A stretch of DNA of 50,561 bases, taken from NCBI GenBank assembly GCA_944393415.1, contig CALYAD010000015.1, positions 1 through 50,561 on the forward strand, in the 5' to 3' direction. The notes beneath the pieces are model-generated. The model ran no database searches. It was not told where the DNA came from and worked only from the letters and a program-made list of their open reading frames with translations. This document shows, in pieces, positions 16,767-24,288 of this stretch. Source of the DNA: an uncultured Clostridia bacterium. Lineage in GTDB: Bacteria; Bacillota; Clostridia; Oscillospirales; CAG-272. The position numbers were made by a program, and so were the translations under genes. Within the stretch, counting starts at the first letter, position 1. Every line of letters starts with the position of its first letter.

Positions 16767-18584
16767 ATGATTGCGATAGGATGTGAAAATATTTCTGTTT
16801 CTTACGGTGTTGACATAATACTTGACAAAGTAACGTTTTCTGTAAATGAAGGAGAAAAGCTGGGTATTGTGGGTGTGAACGGGGCAGGGAAGAGCACACT
16901 TTTGAACATACTCAGCGGGTACTCGGAGCCGGATGGCGGAAGGGTTTTTATATCGAAAAATCTCTCCTTGGGAGTACTGCGTCAGCAGGTAGGATATGAA
17001 AGCGATAAAACGATTTTCGATGAACTGGTTTCGGCGTTTTCGTCTCCTGATACAGACGATGTTGGTAATACTGAGTCGGCAAAAGGGGAGTATATCAGTC
17101 GGGTAAAGGGTTTTTTGAAAAATCTCGGCTTTGGTGAAGAGCAGATATATAATATGCCGGTCTCGGCCTTGAGCGGCGGGCAGAAAACCAGAATAACAAT
17201 AGCAGCTCTTCTTTTGGGAGATTACGATATACTTATGCTTGATGAGCCGACAAACCATCTGGATATACAGTCTTTGGATTGGCTTGAAGATTACCTTAAA
17301 GCAACCGCTAAAACTGTTATAATAATTTCCCATGACCGTTATTTTCTCGACAGAGTAACATCAAAAACGCTTGAAATAGAAAATCATAAGTCAAAGCTGT
17401 ATAACGGCAATTACACATATTACGCTGAAAAAAAGAAAGCAGACCGTGAGATACAGGAAAAGCATTATAAGGATCAGCAAAAGGAAATCGCGAGAATAGA
17501 GGCTTATATAGCAAATCAAAGAAGATGGAACCGGGAAAGAAATATCATAGCCGCCGAGAGCCGTGAAAAAATGCTTGATAAAATGGTTAAAGAAGAAAAG
17601 CCGGAAAATCTTCCTTCAAAAATAAAACTGAGATTTGAATCAGCCGGAAGATCCGGCGATGACGTTCTATCGGTTCGCGGTTTAGAAAAAAAATTCGGGG
17701 ATAAAATCCTTTTTAAAGAGGTTTCCTTTGAATTAAAATACAGAGACAAAGCTTTTTTATTTGGTGAAAACGGGTGCGGTAAATCTACCTTGATTAAAAT
17801 AATCGCCGGAAAATTGCCTCCGGATAAAGGAGTGATTGACTGCGGTTATAATGTATATCTTGGTTATTACGATCAGGAAAATCAGGAGCTTAGCGGTGAT
17901 AATACCGTAATGGACGAATTATGGTCAGAAAACGAGTCTGCAACACCCGGGGAAATACGATCGCTTCTTGCAAAGTTCTTGTTTACAGGAGACAGCTGCT
18001 TCAAACCGGTTTCTGCGCTTTCCGGAGGAGAACGCGCACGGCTTACACTTGCAAAGCTTTTAATGTCAAAAAATAATTTTCTGATACTCGACGAGCCTAC
18101 AAATCACCTTGATATAAACAGTCGTGAGGCGCTTGAGAGCGCGTTATCAGAATATGACGGAACACTGCTCGCGGTAAGCCATGACCGATATTTCGTAAAT
18201 AAGCTTGCTAATCGTATGTTGGTTTTCGGAGCCCTGGAACGGGGCAGGATTTTTGATTATAAAGGTGGGTATTCCGAATATTTAACCTATATATCAAAAT
18301 ACAGGCAAAATAATGACGCCTCTTCAGAAATTAAAACCGTTTCGGAATCTAAGAACGCATATCTGAAAAAAAAGGAGGAGGCCTCGGAAAAACGCCGCCT
18401 TGCGCACAAAATCGAGGTCGCGCGTAAGGAGGCTGAACGCATTGAGAATCGTATTTCTGAAATAGACGCTGAATGTCAATCCGAAGCGTCAAGCGACCAT
18501 AAAAGACTGTCAGAGCTCTTTGTGGAAAAGAATGCGCTTGAAGAAAAACTCATGGAATATTACGAGCTTCTTATGGAAAAATAA
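16767..18584 (+). CDS. ABC-F family ATPase
   Basis: This is a 605-residue soluble protein with two ATPase domains and no membrane part. Walker A motifs are GVNGAGKS (36-43) and GENGCGKS (333-340); signatures are LSGGQ (135-139) and LSGGE. DEPTNHLD occurs in both halves, and a charged linker (about 215-295) inserts toward the tRNA in this family. A C-terminal coiled coil (about 535-605) gives the Uup/YdiF-like architecture. ABC-F proteins act on ribosomes, relieving stalled translation or displacing antibiotics; which applies here cannot be read. Confidence 0.94.
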   Translation: MIAIGCENISVSYGVDIILDKVTFSVNEGEKLGIVGVNGAGKSTLLNILSGYSEPDGGRVFISKNLSLGVLRQQVGYESDKTIFDELVSAFSSPDTDDVGNTESAKGEYISRVKGFLKNLGFGEEQIYNMPVSALSGGQKTRITIAALLLGDYDILMLDEPTNHLDIQSLDWLEDYLKATAKTVIIISHDRYFLDRVTSKTLEIENHKSKLYNGNYTYYAEKKKADREIQEKHYKDQQKEIARIEAYIANQRRWNRERNIIAAESREKMLDKMVKEEKPENLPSKIKLRFESAGRSGDDVLSVRGLEKKFGDKILFKEVSFELKYRDKAFLFGENGCGKSTLIKIIAGKLPPDKGVIDCGYNVYLGYYDQENQELSGDNTVMDELWSENESATPGEIRSLLAKFLFTGDSCFKPVSALSGGERARLTLAKLLMSKNNFLILDEPTNHLDINSREALESALSEYDGTLLAVSHDRYFVNKLANRMLVFGALERGRIFDYKGGYSEYLTYISKYRQNNDASSEIKTVSESKNAYLKKKEEASEKRRLAHKIEVARKEAERIENRISEIDAECQSEASSDHKRLSELFVEKNALEEKLMEYYELLMEK

Positions 18585-18628
18585 TTTTCATTAAAGCTGA
18601 ATAAATAATAAATTAAACGGTAATAAAT

Positions 18629-19159
18629 ATGATAATATATCATAAGCTTGATATACAGGATATCACATCGGATTTTTTTGACGGATTTATCAGAACCCAG
18701 GTCGTGACAGATTGTTTTCGTAAAATAAACGGTGCGTGGGTCATTAAATATGAACCGTTTATTGACGACTGGAGCGAACGGGATTATAATGATTTGATAA
18801 GATATCTTAAAAATACAGTCAATTCAAACGGATTTGCGGTCGGGGCATTCAGTGACTGTAAGCTGAAAGGTTTTGCCACAGTGGAACCAGAAAGGTTTGG
18901 AAGTAAGCTTCAATATATGGAGCTGTCAAATCTTCATGTTTCGCGGGATAGCCGTGGTCAAGGCATTGGCAGACAATTGTTTAATATGTCAAAAGCCTTT
19001 GCTGAATCAAGGGGAGCTTTAAAGCTGTATATATCCGCGCATTCGGCTATAGAAACTCAGGCTTTTTATAAAGCAATGGGATGCGCTGAGGCGATGGAAT
19101 ATAATATGAAGCTTGTTGATAAGGAACCGTTTGATTGTCAGCTTGAATGTCAGCTGTGA
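18629..19159 (+). CDS. GNAT family N-acetyltransferase
   Basis: This is a 176-residue acetyltransferase. The acetyl-CoA pyrophosphate loop is RGQGIG (109-114), preceded by the beta-4 strand MELSNLHVSRD and followed by the helix and SAIETQAFYKAMGC. The N-terminal 50 residues are less typical. The substrate is unknown. It is the last chromosomal gene before the filamentous prophage. Confidence 0.88.
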   Translation: MIIYHKLDIQDITSDFFDGFIRTQVVTDCFRKINGAWVIKYEPFIDDWSERDYNDLIRYLKNTVNSNGFAVGAFSDCKLKGFATVEPERFGSKLQYMELSNLHVSRDSRGQGIGRQLFNMSKAFAESRGALKLYISAHSAIETQAFYKAMGCAEAMEYNMKLVDKEPFDCQLECQL

Positions 19160-19249
19160 TCGAATTAAATTCGGTTTTGAGTACAATTGATCAAATAATC
19201 GAATTTAATTCGATTACACACATACACAGACAACGCAACTGAATAATTA

Positions 19250-19293
19250 CAGACGGATTACTCAATGCTTTAATTGCGTATCCGTCTGTTTTA
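19250..19293 (+). terminator. Terminator upstream of the phage attachment site
   Basis: CAGACGGAT (19250-19258) pairs with ATCCGTCTG (19280-19288), and TTTTAT follows. It ends the GNAT transcript about 12 bases before the dif-like site. A separate AT-rich palindrome, AATCGAATT-T-AATTCGATT, lies near 19197-19215. Confidence 0.7.
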
Positions 19294-19304
19294 TATTGCT
19301 CTAT

Positions 19305-19332
19305 ATTATACTAAAGTTCCATTTAGTATAAT
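19305..19332. other. attL: dif-like Xer recombination site
   Basis: The site has an 11-6-11 layout: left arm ATTATACTAAA (19305-19315), centre GTTCCA (19316-19321), right arm TTTAGTATAAT (19322-19332). The arms are exact inverted repeats. The right arm matches the E. coli XerD box TTATGTTAAAT at 7 of 11 positions. The centre plus right arm recur exactly at 25133-25149, defining the prophage ends. Confidence 0.85.
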
Positions 19333-19911
19333 CCGTCTTAGGTGATTTTATTATACTATAATTATTGTAGGAAAAAAAGATACATTTTGTAAAGTGTTTT
19401 TTAAGATTTTATTAAGCGTGTACCGTGTACGGGCTTTGCGTAGACGTAGCAGCAAAGCCCCTTATTATTTTAATGTTTTGTGATCGGGGCGGTGCGATCG
19501 CTCCATTAAAACAATCCAAATACATTTTTTCTTTCTCGTTCCCCCCTAACCCCCCTAACCCCCCTTCCCCCGAAATGAAAAAGCATTTCATTGCATTACA
19601 TGCTTTTTCATTTCCCTCACTGGGGGAAGGGGGGAAGGTGGAAATGGCATTATGAAATCAAGAAGCATTATTTTTTTCTGGGCAAACAAGGAGGCAAGGC
19701 GACATATAGTCGTCTTGCCTCTGCCTCTCCATTATGGGCGAGTATGTCCGCTTGTCAAGCACCGTAAAACTTTACAAAAGTGTTTGTAAACTTTTACTCT
19801 CTTGCTTGAGCAAGCTATATAATATCATACAATGTTTATTTAATTTAATCGGAACTTTTCTTGCTTTTAAACAACTCAAAAGAAAAATGCTAATATAACA
19901 CAAAACATTAT
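19333..19911. other. Phage intergenic region with strong secondary structures
   Basis: No credible gene lies in these 579 bases. The region holds a 9-base stem GGGCTTTGC/GCAAAGCCC (19431-19460), the C-tract/long hairpin at 19541-19634, and a 13-base stem GAGGCAAGGCGAC/GTCGTCTTGCCTC (19691-19721, one G-U pair). In the circular phage form this region lies between the Zot-like gene and rep. That matches the Ff intergenic region, which holds the strand origins and the packaging signal. Confidence 0.7.
19541..19634 (-). other. Candidate packaging signal: G-quadruplex tract plus 28-base-arm hairpin
   Basis: On the minus (phage coding) strand there are four G tracts: GGGGG, AA, GGGGGG, TTA, GGGGGG, TTA, GGGGGG (19541-19571). 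On the plus strand CCCCCCTTCCCCC (19559-19571) and GAAATGAAAAAGCAT (19572-19586) pair with ATGCTTTTTCATTTC (19600-19614) and GGGGGAAGGGGGG (19622-19634), leaving a 13-base loop and a 7-base bulge. The two structures share bases and would compete. A role in packaging or as an origin is inferred. Confidence 0.6.
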
Positions 19912-20814
19912 TTATTCATTTTTACTCTTGTTTTTCAAATATCCAATTGGAGCCTTAAGAAGTCTTTCCGTTGATAATCTTTGCCATTTTTCGGGCTTTG
20001 CTTGCGGGATTGTATCAGATCTATGCTTATAACAATGTGTATCATATTGCCTGAACGGAGGCATAAAACCAAAAGCTACACGCATATTATCTTCTGTATT
20101 TCCATTATTAGTGTTAGTTATTTCGTCAGTTATTGTTATATTTCGGACTTGTACGGTATAAAATTTGAAAAAGTAACCAACTAAAGGAAGCCATGACAAA
20201 AAAGGTACTTTCCAGACGCGAAAACGCGACAGAACAAATACCGTATTCATACGACGCCGTATAATTGTAGTTATATTGCTCGTTGCCTGAGTATTAACAA
20301 TAAGCTTACACTCTCTTGCAGGACTGCTATAAAGATGACGAAAAAGCCTTATTTCCTCATCAAAAAGACCGGAATCATAATCATTATTCCCTTCTCTACG
20401 ATCTTTAAGCTCACGCTTACTTGCACATTCTATGATATTTTGGTTAGCGTATGCAAATTGGTTTGCAAATACATCAACTTCATCGATAAAAACAACAGAA
20501 CCTTTTACAATGCTTTCTTGCAATGTAAGCATTTCAGGCGTAAGCTTAACGGAATATTCTTTTCGAGATATTTTAATAGGTATAGAGCTATAAAGCAAGG
20601 GCTTTGCAAGCCTATGTTTCCTATGGAAAAGATTATATAGCTTTGTACGCCATCTTGCCTTTTTGAGCTCTCTAACGGCTGTAGAGACCGATATAAAGCT
20701 CTTACCAGTACCTAATCCACCAGTAAAGGCTATGACTGTATCATACTTGATAAAATAAGGCTTTATGATAATAAACAATATTACTATAGCTACTATTAGT
20801 ATTATCCAGATCAC
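19912..20814 (-). CDS. Zot/pI-like filamentous phage assembly ATPase
   Basis: This 300-residue protein has one N-terminal membrane helix (about residues 2-20) followed by a P-loop domain: Walker A GGLGTGKS (32-39) and Walker B VVFIDEVD (107-114). The family (pI of Ff, Zot of CTXphi) powers extrusion of the ssDNA-coat filament through the membrane. In M13 pI the ATPase domain precedes the membrane helix, so the order here is reversed. The GTG start overlaps the upstream TGA stop (GTGA), showing translational coupling, and GGGGG lies seven bases upstream. It is the last gene of the phage operon. Confidence 0.88.
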   Translation of the reverse strand: MIWIILIVAIVILFIIIKPYFIKYDTVIAFTGGLGTGKSFISVSTAVRELKKARWRTKLYNLFHRKHRLAKPLLYSSIPIKISRKEYSVKLTPEMLTLQESIVKGSVVFIDEVDVFANQFAYANQNIIECASKRELKDRREGNNDYDSGLFDEEIRLFRHLYSSPARECKLIVNTQATSNITTIIRRRMNTVFVLSRFRVWKVPFLSWLPLVGYFFKFYTVQVRNITITDEITNTNNGNTEDNMRVAFGFMPPFRQYDTHCYKHRSDTIPQAKPEKWQRLSTERLLKAPIGYLKNKSKNE

Positions 20815-21092
20815 GGCAACACCCCCATATCGGGGACAGTTGCCGCGGTCTGAATGATATCTATCAAACTTACATCATTTGCAGACATCACGGCAAAAGC
20901 CGAAACTATAAGCAACAGGATAAATCCCGCTGAAAGAACTTGTGTATTATTTGGAAATACAAGCTTTGTAAGCAAATACAGCATTGATATTACTAAGTAT
21001 ACAGTTATTATCTGCGATACTACAGTTACAATTGTTATGTTATTTATGCCTGTAAATTCCATTATGAATTCGTTAAAATAATCGTAAATCAA
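20811..21092 (-). CDS. Phage two-helix membrane protein (pVI-like position)
   Basis: This 93-residue protein has hydrophobic helices at about 20-46 and 52-70. It lies directly before the Zot-like gene, the slot that Ff phages use for gene VI, whose product caps the virion with pIII. A TTG start at 21092 is chosen because GGAG sits seven bases upstream; the internal ATG at 21062 has no SD. The assignment rests on position and topology only. Confidence 0.68.
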   Translation of the reverse strand: MIYDYFNEFIMEFTGINNITIVTVVSQIITVYLVISMLYLLTKLVFPNNTQVLSAGFILLLIVSAFAVMSANDVSLIDIIQTAATVPDMGVLP

Positions 21093-21107
21093 TAAATCAC
21101 TCCATTC

Positions 21108-21410
21108 TTAGAAAAATTTCATATTAGTTTCCTCAATATTATCATCATTATTTTCTTCTATTTGTATATCATTATTATTATCTTTATGTTTTTCTTCAAA
21201 ATATCTAATATAATTACATATATAATTTAAATGATCATTAGTAATATCTTGATTTTCCAAAATCTTACTAACCACAGCAAAAATTAAAAATAATACAAAA
21301 AATGCCAATGACAAATACAAAAAAGTAATAGATGAAAGAAAAGCATATAAAAGAGAAACACAAAACAAAAGTAAAAACAATGCAGAAATAAAACTCAATA
21401 AAACTTTCAT
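21108..21410 (-). CDS. Phage membrane protein with acidic, Asn-rich tail
   Basis: This 100-residue protein has two closely spaced hydrophobic helices (about 2-24 and 27-48) followed by a hydrophilic tail rich in Asn, Asp and Glu. The SD GGAG is seven bases before the ATG. It lies among the virion/assembly genes; minor coat or assembly factor are the likely options, but no family is recognised. Confidence 0.68.
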   Translation of the reverse strand: MKVLLSFISALFLLLFCVSLLYAFLSSITFLYLSLAFFVLFLIFAVVSKILENQDITNDHLNYICNYIRYFEEKHKDNNNDIQIEENNDDNIEETNMKFF

Positions 21411-21480
21411 AAAAACACTCCATTTATGAATAAATTTTAATTGTAGTATATCACATCAATTTAAAAATGTCAATGGTAAA

Positions 21481-22092
21481 TTAATTAATTAAAGTATTTT
21501 GAACAAAATTATTAACACTTTCCTCAGTTTCCTTAAATTCCAATCCACGACAAAAACCCGAAAAAGAACCATCAGAAGAAATAAAAGAACATACATCAAA
21601 AGAAGCAGGAACTGTTATATACTCATAAGTATTAGAAGTTGCTTGAAAACCAACATAATGATAAAGCACTTCAAAAGTCGAACCATCAGAAGAAGATTCA
21701 TAAACAACACGTATACACTCACTGTAAGTCTCACGAGAACGACCAAAAACACTTAAAGTAACAGAATACAAATTCGGATAAATAGCAGATATAGTATCGT
21801 AAACACCAATAGAAGAAACCAAACGAGTATTAACAAGATACCATGAAACACTTATCTGCTCACCCTGAAATTCATAATAACCTAACGGAGCGGGATTATT
21901 AGGATCAAGTAAAGAAACAGAAGAATTAACACGGAAAGAATCAATACCAAAAATACCATTTACAGTTTGTATAACAGAAGATAAATTATTAACTGTATCA
22001 ATAAGCAAATTAAATGAAGAACGATAATCAATCGAAAATACCATACAAATTACTAATAATATACATAAGAAAATAATAAAATAATTTCGCAT
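21481..22092 (-). CDS. Phage membrane-anchored extracellular protein
   Basis: This 203-residue protein has an N-terminal hydrophobic helix (about 4-22) serving as a signal or anchor, then an exported Ser/Tyr/Val-rich, probably beta-structured domain. Cysteines lie near residues 126, 168 and 181. Its ATG overlaps the stop of the repeat protein gene (TAATG), so the two are translationally coupled and may act together at the virion tip. No family is recognised. Confidence 0.7.
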   Translation of the reverse strand: MRNYFIIFLCILLVICMVFSIDYRSSFNLLIDTVNNLSSVIQTVNGIFGIDSFRVNSSVSLLDPNNPAPLGYYEFQGEQISVSWYLVNTRLVSSIGVYDTISAIYPNLYSVTLSVFGRSRETYSECIRVVYESSSDGSTFEVLYHYVGFQATSNTYEYITVPASFDVCSFISSDGSFSGFCRGLEFKETEESVNNFVQNTLIN

Positions 22093-23264
22093 TATGTACC
22101 TCTTATTATTTTAACAATTAACAAAATAAAGAAAGCAAAAATAACAACCTCTAAAACAGTAGATACTGTTAAATTGCCAATACCTATAGAAAAAAATGGA
22201 CTGAAAAAAGTACTTAAACCTTCAAAAAAACCAGAAATACCATTATTAACTATTTCATCAACATTTTGACCATTTATAGTACCGTCAGCATATCCAGCTT
22301 GATAGCCTTCATTGTAAGAGCCTGTTCCCTGATCTAATCCGGCTTGATAGCCTTCATCATAGCCAATCTCATATCCTGCGCTTTCTCCTGCTGTATATCC
22401 TTGATTATAGCCTGCTTCTTGTCCTGCTGTCTCTCCGGCTGTATATCCTTCATTATATCCAGCTGTATGTCCAGTCTGATAACCTTCACTATATCCGGCT
22501 TCTTCACCTTCATTATATCCAGCTTCATATCCAGCTTCGTATCCTTGATTATATGATTCATCCGATACTACAAAATCAGCATAATATAAATTTACAAAAC
22601 CATAATCAAGTAAATAAGTTAATGTATATGTCAATTCATTATTATTTGGTAAATCATACAAATAAACATAAAAATCAACTGTTGAACCATAACCATTATA
22701 AGTAATATCAATAGATGATAAATTTGATGTTATAGAAGATTCCAAAGAAGAAGAACTATCAGCAGGAAACATTGAAATATAATATAAACCGGGTTCTATA
22801 CCTGTTAATGGTTCATCACCAGCTAAAACAGAATCAATTTGACCGCGTTCATGTGTATAATCTACAACTTCTTTTCCATTTACAGTTGCTTTATAAACTT
22901 TAACACTCGAAAAAGCAGTACCAAATCTTACCTTTATATCATCATCAGGCAAATACAAATAAAAATGATAACCACCTGCCCATGATATCGGATGATATAC
23001 ATATTGATATCCTGATACTCCTGTAAATGTAATATCAGCACTTAATAGATCTTTAGTATATTCTACGTAATAAAATCCCTCATCAAATATAAAAGTTGAT
23101 TGATCGTCAACAGAACTATCAAAATATGGTGTTGACAAATGACCTAATATATTATCACTTTGAGTTGCTGTATCATCAGCAAATATACTTGTTACCATAG
23201 TACAGCTTAATACCAGTACTATAGTAAACAAGGCAGTTATTGTTTTAACTGCCTGCTTACACAT
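22092..23264 (-). CDS. Secreted tetrapeptide-repeat protein, candidate phage adsorption (pIII-like) protein
   Basis: This 390-residue protein has an N-terminal signal peptide (about 1-29, likely cut after SIFA) and an exported beta-rich domain (30-237). A run of 18 uninterrupted tetrapeptides of the form G-Y-x-x/G-x-x-A spans 241-312 and continues imperfectly to 330. A C-terminal membrane helix (about 366-386) ends in a short basic tail. The order signal, binding domain, low-complexity Gly-rich linker, C-terminal anchor matches pIII-type adsorption proteins of filamentous phages. It is the largest gene and lies downstream of the coat candidate, as gene III does. GAGGAGGT precedes the ATG. Function is inferred from architecture. 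Confidence 0.78.
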   Translation of the reverse strand: MCKQAVKTITALFTIVLVLSCTMVTSIFADDTATQSDNILGHLSTPYFDSSVDDQSTFIFDEGFYYVEYTKDLLSADITFTGVSGYQYVYHPISWAGGYHFYLYLPDDDIKVRFGTAFSSVKVYKATVNGKEVVDYTHERGQIDSVLAGDEPLTGIEPGLYYISMFPADSSSSLESSITSNLSSIDITYNGYGSTVDFYVYLYDLPNNNELTYTLTYLLDYGFVNLYYADFVVSDESYNQGYEAGYEAGYNEGEEAGYSEGYQTGHTAGYNEGYTAGETAGQEAGYNQGYTAGESAGYEIGYDEGYQAGLDQGTGSYNEGYQAGYADGTINGQNVDEIVNNGISGFFEGLSTFFSPFFSIGIGNLTVSTVLEVVIFAFFILLIVKIIRGT

Positions 23265-23278
23265 AATAATTACCTCCT

Positions 23279-23512
23279 CTAATTTGATTCACGACGGAAT
23301 AAACCAGTAATCCATCTGATTACACCATAACCGAGAGATATACCGAAGAACACAAGAATGAAGATTCCTAAATCGTTAAGACCTGAGAAAGTGCCTTCAG
23401 TTCCCTGCACCATAAATATATGCTGGAACGCTTCAAGAAAAGCGCCACCTAGACCAGATACAAATTCGGTTATAGCTTGAATTATTACGGTTACAATTTC
23501 AGTAGCAGTCAA
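23279..23512 (-). CDS. Candidate phage major coat protein
   Basis: This 77-residue protein has an amphipathic, hydrophobic N-terminal half and then a membrane helix (about 48-68) ending in a basic tail (RWITGLFRRES). The acidic/amphipathic helix, membrane helix and positive C-terminus fit pVIII-type coat proteins, whose basic end contacts the DNA. The TTG start has GGAG nine bases upstream, and no ATG is available. A small stem (AATAACGGC-GAAA-GCCTTATT, 23538-23558) lies just upstream in the mRNA and could stabilise it. Confidence 0.65.
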   Translation of the reverse strand: MTATEIVTVIIQAITEFVSGLGGAFLEAFQHIFMVQGTEGTFSGLNDLGIFILVFFGISLGYGVIRWITGLFRRESN

Positions 23513-23558
23513 TATTTTTTTCTCCTCTCTTACTTATTTAATAAGGCTTTCGCCGTTA

Positions 23559-23750
23559 TTACAATATTACAAATGTATTTATTTTATCGCCAAAAATGAC
23601 ATATCCAGCTATCAGCTTTCCTACTTCTATTTTCATTTCATCACCTACTACAAAAGCATTAATAACAAGGTGATTAACATCCGTGAAAAGACTTACCATT
23701 AGCTTTCCTGTTTTTGTCCTCTTTGTTGATACTATTTCATATGTTTTCAT
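23559..23750 (-). CDS. Candidate phage ssDNA-binding protein (pV-like)
   Basis: This 63-residue, beta-rich, lysine-containing protein (starting MKTYEIVSTKRTKTGK) lies between rep and the coat gene, where Ff phages encode gene V protein. pV coats the newly made single strand and represses translation of gene II. The ATG at 23750 has GGAGG nearby and overlaps the end of the preceding small ORF by 14 bases. No sequence family is recognised; the assignment is by size and position. Confidence 0.55.
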   Translation of the reverse strand: MKTYEIVSTKRTKTGKLMVSLFTDVNHLVINAFVVGDEMKIEVGKLIAGYVIFGDKINTFVIL

Positions 23751-23907
23751 CGTTTTTTTCCTCCAATTCAAGATGTGATATATATTCTTTCATAACTTCT
23801 ATTAAATCAAATTGTCTTTCTATTAAGTAATACATCTTTTGATTTTCACTTTCTATATCACATATTATTGATTTTATATCTTCAATTATCATTTTTGTTA
23901 TTCTCAT
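23737..23907 (-). CDS. Phage small ORF, 56 aa
   Basis: This frame (MRITKMIIEDIKSIICD...) is predicted to be helical and charged. It has an AAGGAG SD before the ATG and overlaps both neighbours (171 bases in total). Tight overlaps in a compact phage operon support it being translated. Function is unknown; it resembles the 56-residue ORF before it in length and helical charge pattern. Confidence 0.55.
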   Translation of the reverse strand: MRITKMIIEDIKSIICDIESENQKMYYLIERQFDLIEVMKEYISHLELEEKNDENI

Positions 23908-24052
23908 TATATTTCTCCTTATCTATTTTTTCTAATATATAATCTACAACATTATATCTTTCAAAAATAAAAAATAAACAATCTTCAATAAAATCTATTT
24001 TATGATGTATATCACAAATTTCTTTTTCTATTATCGTTATTTTCTCTTTCAT
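23882..24052 (-). CDS. Phage small ORF, 56 aa
   Basis: This frame (MKEKITIIEKEICDIHHK...) is helical and Glu/Lys/Asp-rich. It is preceded by AAAGGAG and overlaps the next small ORF by 26 bases. It is the first gene after the structured region downstream of rep. A regulatory or replication-accessory role is possible; none can be shown. Confidence 0.55.
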   Translation of the reverse strand: MKEKITIIEKEICDIHHKIDFIEDCLFFIFERYNVVDYILEKIDKEKYNENNKNDN

Positions 24053-24060
24053 TCTTTTAC

Positions 24061-24288
24061 TCCTTTAAATCCTCGTTTACCCCTCAGGGGTTTCTTTTTG
24101 CCCGCCGCCGTTCCGGCCACTTCTTTATTTTGTCTTTCTCAAAATGATTGCAACCAGTAGTATTTAACGGAATTTATTAATTCCGTTTACCAACACCCCG
24201 GTCGGCGGCGGGATTGTATAATTGCCTTCGGCAATTGTTTATTTTTGGTATAAAAAATTAATCTCTTGGATTAATTTTTTATCTGTCT
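24061..24288. other. Structured region between rep and the structural genes; candidate replication origin
   Basis: There is no gene. Several stems are visible: CCCGCCGCCG (24101-24110) with CGGCGGCGGG (24203-24212) encloses AACGGAATT-TATT-AATTCCGTT (24166-24187). There is also a UUCG-loop hairpin (24220-24236) and a 12-base stem AAAAAATTAATC/GATTAATTTTTT (24252-24280) that can end the rep mRNA. A short CCCCT/AGGGG stem is near 24080. Nested hairpins beside an HUH Rep gene suggest a rolling-circle origin. Confidence 0.6.

Noticed and set aside
19425..19655. 76-residue ORF through the C-tract/hairpin region
   Set aside because: Its sequence is dictated by the C tracts and inverted repeat (Pro-Asn-Pro runs); the region is better explained as structured phage non-coding DNA.
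22250..22570. Regular repeats as a possible CRISPR array or diversity-generating cassette
   Set aside because: The repeats are a 12-base coding periodicity inside an open frame with no unique spacers, and no reverse transcriptase or cas gene is present.
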